DNA from: Haemonchus contortus
Taxonomy: Eukaryota > Nematoda > Chromadorea > Rhabditida > Trichostrongylidae
Assembly (NCBI GenBank): GCA_000469685.2
Contig: LS997567.1
Location: 24,313,090 to 24,377,089 of the forward strand
DNA length: 64,000 nucleotides
Reading direction: 5' to 3'
Each line of letters begins with the position of its first letter. The stretch's first letter is position 1. The translations under genes were made by a program, and so were the position numbers. Positions 23,401 through 35,400 of this stretch are shown piece by piece. Below the pieces are notes generated by a model, which searched no databases, was not told the DNA's origin, and saw nothing but the letters and a program-made list of their open reading frames with translations.

Positions 23401-26400
23401 GTTCTGTTTCGATGAACTTACAGGGTGTCCTCCCGCTACAAACTATTTAGGAGTGTGTGGCCCAATTCCTCCACTGTCCGAGCTTTTCACTTTTGCTCCG
23501 GAGGCCCCAGCACTACAAAATAATTTTTTCGGAAGTTCTGCGTCTACACAGCCTCCTACAAAGCAGCTGAATTGCGTAACACAGCAATCGCCCTACACGT
23601 TCCCTGCAACCCCACAGGCTTTTCCGGATTTGTAAAAAGCAAAACTTCTAAGTTTTTTTACTTATAAATTCTTATTACTACTGAATTGAACCGTTTTATT
23701 CCAAATCACACAATCTCCATTCACAAAATATATTGGATTCATTTATTGTGCGTGTAAAGTAAACTCTCAAAACTGCTGAAATTGATATTGGAACTTTTTC
23801 TTCGAAAACAGAACATTTTTCAATAGAATCTCCTTTTCTTCAAACTGTCATTACCCCCCCCCCCACCCCCTCCCCTTAAATGATAGGTTTTAACTCGATT
23901 AGTAGCGAGTGCGGGCAGCGTAATTGCCCCGGAGTCTTCGCACCTAATTAAGGTCACTTCGCGCCTAGGTGCGAGGCGAGCTTGATTAGGTGCGATCGAA
24001 AATTCGTTCCCGTACCTCATTGGGGTGTGCGAACGAATTTTCCGTACCCCATTGAGACTGCTGGCATGCCACAGTTTTTAGAGCTGGTTGCCATTCATGC
24101 AATGTCCCGTTCCGTTTCCTATGCAGCTATCGCCACGTACTCTGCGCCCTTCACATAATGTGGCCGGGCCGCCGCCTCAAGGACTTGCGTGTTCGGCTCA
24201 ACAAAATGAACTCCAACCGGAGGTGCAATGGCCAACTATTGAGGATATGCCGCGTACTAATGTTCAGGCCCCCAACCGAATTAATCTCGCCTGTAGTCAA
24301 GTTGCTCGCGGAGTACCTGCGGTGAACTGTCTGTGGTCCGCATTCTTTATCTATTCCATCGCTATCCTTTCAGACGTGAACGACTAAGTCATACTCTGTA
24401 CTCGAGAGGATACCTAGAATTTTGAGTCTATCAGAATGAAGCCCATTCTAAATCCCCAGAGGACCGTACGAAGGAGGTGTGAGCGCGGTCCCTTCTAGCT
24501 CAACTCTCTTAGGCGTCAACATTGATTGCTTTATCTCCAAAGCACAGTACATATTACATATTCAGAGAAGAAGTTCATTATTGAAAGCTTAGCTTACAGA
24601 TAGATAGTCGCTTGAGACCACTACTGCGCATTTTATCACGCACACACGAGTATGATGATAAATTCACGGAGAGCGGGCAATTATGGATCGATAATGAAGG
24701 CGATCTGACGACGCGGTAAGCTAGCTAAGCTTCTCACTTCGACTTTGACAACGCTTTTTTTATTTTGTGGTTGCCAGCACTTTCGAATAAAATTGGAATA
24801 AAATTGAAATGAAGGTCTTTGTTTGCTATTGTTTGCTATCATAAGGATTTTGTTGGTTTAGATGGTCATTTGCTGCGGCTGTTCTGTACGCACTAACTGT
24901 GATAACCTCGACGGGTGGGTCAGACTTAAGTCTTTTTTATATACTAGTTCCGAATGAATATTGCTCACTCATTTCTCCAACAAACAGCTGCTGAAATATT
25001 GAATAGAAAGACGCTGTAGACCTCTCGTTTTCTAGCCGTGAACAACTGCAAAGGCGCCTGAGCTGAAAAGGGATCGGATTTGACTTGTAGACCTCGTCCA
25101 TTCGGAACTGAGCACTTTGTGAAAATTTCCCTCGCATTTCTCCTTCAACTCTCATAGGCCGTCCTGTCATTTTCCCTCCAAACACCTAAAATCCGCTGCA
25201 CAATCAGCACGACTGCTTGCTGCTCTTCTTTTGCTTTTGAATTGTTGGCCTGAGGGATTGAAAAATCTTCTTTGTTGTCTTCATGGAAGTCAGGAGGTGT
25301 AATCCTAGCAGCGCAGAGAATTTGAATATATTCTTTTATGAATACCGTTTCCAAATATTGAGGTCATCTTCAAGTGGCATTGGTACAAGTAGATGGTGTA
25401 CTGTTGATGGATTACAAGTGATTTGATGCTGAAATATATATTAAAATAGTCCCCTCATGGTCCGACCGCTTTATTGGCCCAAACTTGAGTAGCGCTGAAT
25501 TCATTCACAGGATTAATCGAGTGATTAATAATTTGTAATAACTATAGATCAGTCACAAATAAGCAAAGGGTAAGCTAAAGTAAAAATAGAAAGGACTAGC
25601 GAAACGAAATGAGAAGGAAAACTGAACTGGCAATGGAATGCGGTGCCTGTACGACTCTCAGACAAAGCCCCAGCTGTTGCTCCTCGAGTCTGGAGGGATT
25701 TGGAACGTTTTGGATGTTTTGCTTTGCTAGTCTAGCTCGCTTCTGTGTTACTCCGGTTCAGGGTCAGGATATCGAAGATAGGAGTTCCAAGCCAAGTCAT
25801 TCGCTGATTAGGTTGAGCTTATTGTATTGTTTCACCTGGGTGTTCTCAGAATCCTTCGAAACGGTGTACCATATTCCGCGCATTATCTAGCGTCTCACAA
25901 ATTGCTGAATGGCGATTCCTCCGCTTACAGTGGTAACATTTTTTTCCCAAATTGGATAGCTCTGCTTCCCTTCACATTCGACCTACAAACACAGTAAGCA
26001 CCGCCTCTCATCCTGTAGTCTCATGCTATCTGGTACTATAGGACAGAAACCACTATATTGCCTTCCATGAGCTCCGCAGAGGTTGCAACCCACGTTGGCT
26101 TCTTTGTCCCGGTCAGGTCAACGTTTAACTACTTCCTGGCAACGAAGCAGTCTTTTCAGAAGATCATTGACACTGCTCTCGTTTATTTGCACTTCTTCCC
26201 TGATTGCGCCCATGGGTATTCAAAGGAATTCCAGCAATGATTTCTCGTATCTGGATCTTGGTTTCGGAAGCTCTTTTCTGTCTTGTCTAGACGATAGTGC
26301 TTGGCAGCCCCAGGCGCCATCGAAAGCACATTGACAACATAGGTCTAAAATGATTTCGATACAGAGTAAACTTCGTAGAAAAGACGTGCTGAGCTGGTTT

Positions 26401-29400
26401 AGATACAATCACAGTTCAGCCCTTTGAGGTATCATGTTCTCAATGAGAGCTCCTTAGCAGTTCTTGTTCGAAAATTGAATCCGTCAGTTTGATTTTGGCA
26501 CAGCTAGAACCTTTACATGCTTGCATATGCGCCACACCGCTTGTTATTTAGGTAGGGAATACCAGCGTCTCTTATATATACGATGGTTTCGTGCTCGCAA
26601 TAGACTCGCGAGGTTCTCCACCTGAATTCTTACAAAAATATAAGGCTTCAATTAGCGTGTACTTTCATGGAAGCTCCCTAATGGTAGGAATTGGTCACAA
26701 GAATTTTTGACAGAAGTGAAATGCTAACGTCCTTATCGTAAATATGGAAATTAACGTGGAACGCACCCACCTTCTGGCATGCTTGTGGAGAATTGGTCAC
26801 AATCAATGCCTATATGAAAAATGAAAAGCGATCGCCTCTCTCCGTTGCCGGGGTCTGCATAGCGAGATATTTTCATGGATGATCGCATAGGGCTTCAGCT
26901 CGCCTTTACGGTGCTGTTAACAAGCCAGTCGAGATAGCGAAGTAAGCGCGTAGCATACGCTGAATTGGTTCACCTATTGTCATGGGTACGTATGGAAGTA
27001 TATAGCATAAATTCAGAATGACGTATAGGATAATATGTAGACAATCCCATAAGCGCTCCTTGTGACCAGTATTCTGGATTGAGTAGCAGGGCTAAACACA
27101 GGGAGCGCTGAATATTTTCGTAAAAATCTAGCTTAGGACATGAGAACAGCATGTTTACATGGTTCTACTTTTATTACCATTTGAGTGAGACGAGGTAATC
27201 ATGAAGCGTCAGTTTTGGAGGAAACAGTACTTCCGTGGATGGATTTTCGTATGTGCGGTAGTAACTCGCTGCACATATTTCAAATACGCCAGTAATAGGT
27301 GATCTTACGACAATCCCTTTTTCATGACATTTCAAGCTTAATGAACTGTCACAAGATGCAATGCTAATTTTCAAAACCATGTGTGTAATGAAAAGTAGTC
27401 ATTAAAGCTATTGAAAAGGTAAGCTTTCAACTATTCCTGATAAGTGACGCTAATCCGATATTTTGCTGCTTCGAGTCCTCAAAGTTTTCAATTTCTCTCT
27501 TGCTCTAACATTGGCATAATTGTATATGACTAGAATATTCTCGTTCCGTGCGTGGTTGTAGGGTGGAACAATTTATTCACTCAACGGCTCAAGGTTTCTA
27601 CGTTATCGTCTACTTCGGAAGCCTGAAGCAACTCGGGACGATTTGCGCAGTCGTCTAGAGTTGGCAAGTTTGCCAAAAACTGTAATCAGCAGACTTAAAT
27701 GTGACCTACCCATATGCCCCGTATTGTATCTGCTCGTTAAAACTCATGAACTTGTCCAGAATGGTGCACACGTAGAAGACCCCAGCAGGCTTACAGTAAG
27801 ACCCATTGTAAGTTGTGTTGGTGGCTCCACTGGAATTGCTGGGTTTCTCGACCTAATCCTAATACAACTATTGCGGTTCGTCTGAGCACACACACCAAAC
27901 ACTAGTGGGCTCTTAGAATACTACGTGAAGTCAGGTTAGGAGTGGGAAATGAAGTGGAGTGGTTCGACGTGACTCCATTGTACACAAACATGCCAAGGGA
28001 AAGTGCATTACAAGCAGTCCCTGAAATCATGTCTGAGCACCATACTAGTCTGAATTTGTATGGCCTCACTATCAGGCCTATAATGTTGCTGCTCGACGAA
28101 GGCCTGAAGTTCAATGTCTTCAGGTGGTCGGGTAAATACTACAAGCTGAACACAGTCTGAACACCCAGTCTGAACACACCAGCTTCACAAGAGAAAAACC
28201 GGCTCTACTTCCTCAACGTTTAAATAGAATCCACGCATGGTATTCGAAAATCGAAGTGGTAACGAAGCCTAGCAGTAAGAACATCTTTGTCCATTTCAGT
28301 TCAACGCGGTTCCATTAAAACGAAAACTGCCGGGTTCAGAGCGGCTTCTGCAGTTTTGTCTGAAGGTGTTTTCAGATCAAAGTCAAAGAACTGGCCCATC
28401 GAATAACGCAGAACAATAGTTATGGTTGCGATGGGCAGCCTGTGTGGCGTAGAAGACATGCTAGGATGTAATATGCGCAAGAGGAAAAGCAAATAAAGGG
28501 TTTCGAGAAGATGACAACTCAGCGCGTAAGACTGGTGGAGCACTGTGAATCGCGGCAAAGAACTCAAAAATCAACAGGAAGGACGAATGCGTGGTGATTA
28601 CCAGGGAACTCGCGCAAATGGCAGACTTGTGTCACTTTAATGTCACAATCGATCCCCCTGCGGGGGCGCCCGGGCAGGGGTGTTGACTGAAAAAACCCAA
28701 ACTCGCTAATAGATCAATACCAAAGACGATGCGCGACCATCGTCAGAAACCTGACCTTGGATAACTCATTTGTTAGTTTACATCCTGATGGGTTCCCTTG
28801 AGCAGTCCCTGGCCCGACATCTGGGTCCCAACGCATATGAAAACGCCGTTAGAAACTTTGGGCTCAGGGTGCCGACAAACAGCTCCGGTCGATTACAGGT
28901 CAGCTTCAACGCCTCTGATTTGCTTCTCTAAGATGTTTTTTTTGCAATTTGGGAAGGTAACCTAGGATTCACACATATATTTTCGACTCACAGGCTCTTA
29001 TGAAGGCGAATCCGCCGAAGCGTACGCTGGCTGTGAATAAAGCGTTTGAAAGTTTCGGAGGTTAAGGCAACTAAGAACGACTTTGCTTTCAACATGCCGA
29101 GTTTAATTGGTGATCGAATATGGGACATGTGCAGAGTACCCAAAAAGCGCATTGCCCATCTGGCGATTGTTACTGCGAATTCGAAACCCATAATTCGAAG
29201 CATAGCTCACCAAGCTTCCACCGCTCAAGCGGATATGAGAATCCGCTGTCGCCATAGGCGACTGTCAGTTGCGGATGAGACTTATTGCTGTCTCCCTTGT
29301 ACTTGTGATAAGGAAGATCATGTTATAATGTTGCTGAGTCCCAAGTTGCAGTGCGGTATACACGGCAAAAGATCGTTGGTTATGGCCGAGCAATCTTCTC

Positions 29401-32400
29401 TGCCGTTCGATTTGGGAATCCTTTGGAAAATTCAGAACACCTCTGATGCCTACCTCGCTGAAATCTCCGTCTCCTGTGCTGATATTGTGCACTTTACCTA
29501 GTTGTTTTTGCCGTTGTGCTCCTCAATTTTATACCAACCAAGCGCCGTTATCAGGCTGGCATGCCTCATACTGGCTAGGTGCTCTTTCATTCGTATAGCT
29601 AGTTGTCTTCCACTTTCTCCGATGCATGTTGAACCACATGTCCGGCATTCAACCTGGCAGATCACGCCCATCAGTGTGCAATCACCTGCTTTACCGTAGG
29701 GACATATGATGTGATCTTTTGTTATGCAGTACTTGTCGTAGGGCCTGTTTCGAATTAATAGCTGCATGATTTTGTTACTAGAAATATTCACTAATTGTAC
29801 ACTGTGTGTAAGTGTGCAAAACTTAGAGGAGAAAGCACATATCGATTACTGCACTTATGCCAGATAGCAGAGCTCGATGAAATTTATACCATACCAAGAA
29901 AGGACTGTTACGGTATTGCCCTGGAAGCAACTGACAGAAAATCGAAATGAGACAAACAGTTACGACATTTTCATTCAGAGGTACCAATTTTGCATGAGCC
30001 TTCACAATTCATCCTGGTACCGCAAAACAAGCACAGCAATTCCTAATAGGGCGTGTGATCACCACGGACGCGATGCATGCTCTGCAACGCGATCCCATTC
30101 TTTTTACGAGGGTGGTAATGGGTTATTGTGGTAGGGCATTCCACACCTCTATCAGCACAATCGTCAATTGCTTGGTCACTCGTGCATTTGGACGTGCTGC
30201 AATGCGCCTACCCAGCGCAACCCACACGTGCTAGATGGGATTCAGGTCGGAAAAACTGGCAGGCCACTCCATTCGCTGGTTATCCTCTTGTGCCAAGATT
30301 TCAACCACCTGTGCTGTTCGATGCGGTCGCACATTTTCACCCATAAAAATGAATCCGGGGTCCACTGCAGCCCTAAAAAGACGCTTCTAGAAAGGCGTAC
30401 CTCTTCGCAGCCATTTTGACCGGTAAGGGTCGCGCGTTGTCTGGAGGTCAGTACGACTACAAAGCATGTCGCCTCTCCACACCATAACACCTCGGCCACC
30501 AAAACGATCAAGTTCCACAATGTTTCTGAGAGAAGATCGTGTTTCTACCTCTTGCCATAAGGGTGCGTCCAGAATAACTGTTCACACTGGTTCTGCTCAC
30601 ATCCAGAAAGAGCACACAGCTCCATTGCTCATCAGTCCGCTCGCTATGCTCCTGGCACCGCTCTAAACGGTCTCGCCGATTAGCGAGGGTCAAAGGAACA
30701 AAACGTAGTGATCGTCGGGCGAAGAGACTGCCACAGTCGTCTTGACATCGTAGTACGTGAGATGGCACGCCTTGAAGTCCTGCTAAATAACACTGCAATC
30801 ACAAAAACCGATTGACGTGGATCTTCTTTCCTGCTGCACAATATATGGGTCAGCTCTTGGTGTAACTGATCTTGGTCGAACATCTCCTTTTCTGCAGGCA
30901 GCAGAACCAGAGGTTCGGGACGCCCTCCATGCACGTGAAACAATGCTGTGAACGATCCCGAGCTCCTGAGCTACACTGGTCATGGATCAATCTTGTTCGA
31001 GTTTCCCGAGAACCCTTACCCGTGTGAAGTCATCCAGATGATGTCCGCGAGGCACTATATATCCAATGTTACCACCACAGTAGTTTTAAGCTATTTGCCG
31101 AATGACGGAATGTTTTCTTTCATGCCTATCAACTGCGTCGACTTGCGCAATATTCCGTATTTTGCGCATTATTTGAAGTATTCTTACACGAGAGGCAATA
31201 CTCCCTTACTTTCATTTATTCCCACCCAGTGCTTGATGTTTTATGCCACATTATGCATCTCGTCCCTAAGTCTTGCACACCAGTGTACAACATCTTGCAT
31301 CCCAGCCCTGGAAGTATTCCGCTGTATAGCATTGCCAACTTTATCGGAGATGAAGGGAGCACATAGTGGTAACCTATTTCGGGGCGTAGTACACTGCGTA
31401 TTGATACGAGATTTTCTACAACCTTGCGACACCGTGTAATCGGGGACAGCAGCTATTTCACAAGCTAAACGTCGCGATTTGGTCGTTCAGCTTCTTCCGT
31501 GCAGATACTTGTTGCTGTTCACACCATGTTGCTGACGACTGCACGTCTAACGGCTTGTGGATGAGCTGATGTACCGTGAAATAAGATATTTCTAGAACTA
31601 GTTTCACGGTGCCATTTCATAGTAACAATGCCACTGGATACTTTGACCTGAGTGTTGAGGTAAGGGAGCCAACAAGCGCGTGGGACCTCTCGGGTGAGTT
31701 TAATGTACTGTGAATATTCATGATTCGAAAACACTCATCCATTTCGAACTGCTTTGATGTTACGATGAAACATTCATTGAGACATACACACTACATTGAA
31801 GAATTTCGTTTTAGAACCGGTTCCTCGATTTTGCCCGTAGAGCACACTGTCAGAACCGGTGCTAGTCCTTGTCTCTCAACAAGTCCTCTGGCTTTAAAAG
31901 TACTCCCACGTCTATTTGAAGATGCAATACGTTAAGCAATTATTGACTATCGTCGTATGCATTTTACTGAGTTCAGAAGTATTAATATTATTAGCATGCC
32001 TATCTAGCATTTCAGATAATGCTTGTGGGTCTGCTCGCTTAGGAGGTTTGTATTATATAAAGCGAGACAACGTCAAATGATTCAATTACATCACCTTCTC
32101 CAAAGTTGGAGGTTCGTAATAGTTGAGGAAATTTTCATTATTGAGCAGGTGAGATTGAACCACGGTCAACAGCTGGCTTACAATGCTATCGAGGAACCAC
32201 AAGACTCCCAGGTCCCCCTACACAACTGATAGGGTGTGTGTCAAGTCGTGCGTCCGAGGGTGCGCGCGGCAAATTGCGCGGCGAAGTTCGTGGCGAATTT
32301 GGACGGCTCCGGCGCCTATCCTTGGGCCCAAATCTGAAGTAGGGTAGATTAGTAAGGTCAGCTGATCCTACTATTCTACTGTACTTCAAAATTGGGCCCA

Positions 32401-35400
32401 AACAATAGGCGCTAAAGTCGTCAGAACAGGTATGAATTTCGCCGCGCGATTTGCCGCATTCGCCCTCGGACACACGACTTGACCGTCCTCCAACTGGTAA
32501 TGGGTCAAAGTTTGTATGTATCAGGCGATGTAGACGACACTTCGTTGGAGGAGAGTTTGTAAGACTTTATGAGGCTGTAGAAAACTGGGCATTCCGGACC
32601 GTCCATTTTAGTCTACTTGCATCAATACCAGCAGATCTCGCAGCACTCAACTATATATGTATGATTGGGGCGACTTCACTGTGATGGAAAGTCTTTCTCA
32701 GTCATGCGACGGTAAACAGAGTGGTCGCTGGAACGGAGCTCGGTTATGGCTCGATCAAGTGTTGAGACACAACACGAACTCACTACCTTTATCACTAATC
32801 GTTATGCGTAGCTTTCCATTCAACGCCCCAACGCTCAAGCCCCAAAATATGTTACCACTACGTCTTCCCTTCATCTGCGATGAAGTTAGCAATGCTATAC
32901 AGCGGAGCATTTTCAGAGCCTGGCTGCAAGATGTTCTACAATTAGTGAATATTCCTAATAAGAACAAGCAGCTATCAGTTCAACCAGCGTCCATGACAAG
33001 CAGCGCATAACAAAGGATTACATCATATGTCCCTATGGAAAAGCAGGTGATCGCCCACTGATAGGCGTGATCTGCGAGGTAGAACGCCGGACATGAGGGA
33101 CAACATACTTAGGGGAAACAGCAAGATGTTTCGTTATACGAATAAAAGAGCACCTAGCTAGTATGAGAGGTGACAGCTTGATAAAGTTTGATAGGCATAT
33201 TGTTTTATGAAGTTGTTCCTCCTAATAACCTCGCACGGCACAGTATTTTGATCACTGAAGACTGCTTCTCCAGTGGATTTGGTTTTTGCTCCGTCCAAAT
33301 CAGACTCAAAAGGAACATTAGGTTCACAGGTTTTCCGACAGTTCTACCTGTGGCTAATATAAGTTTCAATTTGCGAGTCGCAGTATCGTCGTTTGCAGCT
33401 GTTCCTACTATGTGCGGGAAGTGCGTGTGGTGCATTTCGTATGAGTATGGGATCTACGAGAAGCACCACTGTGTGCTTTTAGGAGCTAGAGGGTAACCAG
33501 TGGAAAGAGCGATCGTTCTTGCAAGCTCCATAGATTCAGTTTTCTCCTGCAGGAGCAGTTGTGGATCATGTAAAAGAAACAACGAGGCCCCGTTATTGCT
33601 AGTTTGGATAAAGTAGCCTTCTGTATCCCCTATATTAGTGATGGTGTAAGCTGTGAAGTGAGGGCGGCGCTGCACAGGTGCGGCCTAAAGGACATGGTAC
33701 GTGTGGTCGAGATCCCACCCGAAAACCTTAAGCAGCGGCTGGTTCAAAACCGCTGCTACGATAGAATTTGCCTTACCCCCAATGGCGTCATCTGCCATAA
33801 TGGACAGGAGGGTGACTGCATGACACCAGGCATGATCTACCTGATCACATGCAATCCATGCGAGGAAGAATATATAGGGGAGACTGGGCGACCTCTGTGC
33901 GTTAGGGTCAAGGAACACCTGGACGGTTTGAATCGAGCAAGGGTGGAGACCCCTTCGGGTGCTCACCGAGTAGAGTCCCATAAAGGTGCTGTATTTGGAA
34001 TTAGAGTTAGGATTCTTCTACGAGAACCCCTCATTCCGGCGCGGAAAACACTTGAAGCGTTTTTCATCAACGCCAGGTCTCCAAAAATGATTAGGAAGGA
34101 CGAGTGCTTAGCCGTAGCTAGCAAACTCGCGCCTTTCTCTGACCTCTGTGGGTTTTATATGGCTCCGGTATCACGGCTGGAGGGATAGGGCATATCATCT
34201 AAAGCTACCCCAAGTCCTTATGGGTCAGTTTAGCGGCGGCCGTCTAAACGACCGGTTGTTGTTGGAGGTTTCTTAATTGTTTTAAGGGTTATCATGCCCA
34301 TTTGGAAACATTAAGTCTTGGAACCGGTTTTTGAAGTTAAATTGTTGAATGAGGGATGGATAGCGATATCTTCAGGTTTCCAACTCTGAAGAAGGCGATA
34401 ACGCCGAAACGTAAGTTGATAAGAATTTATTTACCATCTTGGCAACAGGTTTTATTAAAACCTTATACAATTATTACAAAGCTATGCCAAGATTTATCGA
34501 GAGTCGAACGTGGACTTACGATGCTTCTCTCCCAAACTGAATAGGTATCCCTCATACCACACTTGCCAAACCGTTTAGGTTACCGCATTACAGCGCTATT
34601 GAAGCGCTTTTACAGTCTGCTTTTGAATTTACAGTGCATTTTGGATTATAGACGGCAGATATTCTAGGTCAGAAAAGTCTATCGTTTCTAGGGCGCATGT
34701 TAGTGCGGGGTCCAAGCAGCTTAGGCTGCTCTAAATCGGTCCCCTGATATATCAGCGATCGAATGTTCGAGCCGCTACTATCAATGCCACTATTATGAGG
34801 CCGTTACGAGCAAAGTGAGCTCTCTTATGGGCTTACAGTAAGCTCATTGATAGACTGAATGAATCTCTCTGATATCCCCTTGCTAAGGGGCGTAACGGAT
34901 CATATGTTTCCATTCACTTTTGCTGTTTTTATGAGTGGCAATGACTATGCATTCCTGGCCGCACCTTCTAAAATCTCCGCACTTAGAAGGAAAAAGGGAA
35001 CATTATCACATGCTATGGTATTTTAATGACCCCTGCTAAGAAGAGTGTGAGGGCAATGTTGAATTCTTCTGTGTCCTTATCGCTTACGACTTCTGAATGA
35101 ATTACCGAATGACTGCGGACGTTAAAATGCATCCTTATACCTCTTTTATCAAACTCTCTTCCTCTGAATCGGAAAAAATTTAGGCCGATGTGTTCTAAGG
35201 ATATGCTTTTTTGCACTTTTCGCTAAGGTAGATCCGGCATGGCTGTATGAGAAAATGATGGCAGCAAAATCGCATGCAGCGGACACTTCCGCACGGAATC
35301 GGAAAGGAATATCACGTTGTCGACTCGTTTACCTTGTTCACCACGGCGTCAGACTGAGACAGTACATATGCGCAAGTCGTCACTACTGGCATCGGCAGAG

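Noticed and set aside
23820..24020. Minus-strand frame matching the + strand frame at 22653-22988
   Set aside because: The similarity reflects the inverted repeats of the element, not two related proteins.
32550..32690. Reading [17 protein letters not shown] as a possible pore-helix exon
   Set aside because: It lacks the TT-G filter end, and a better, phase-matched pore-helix exon was found at 24862-24914.
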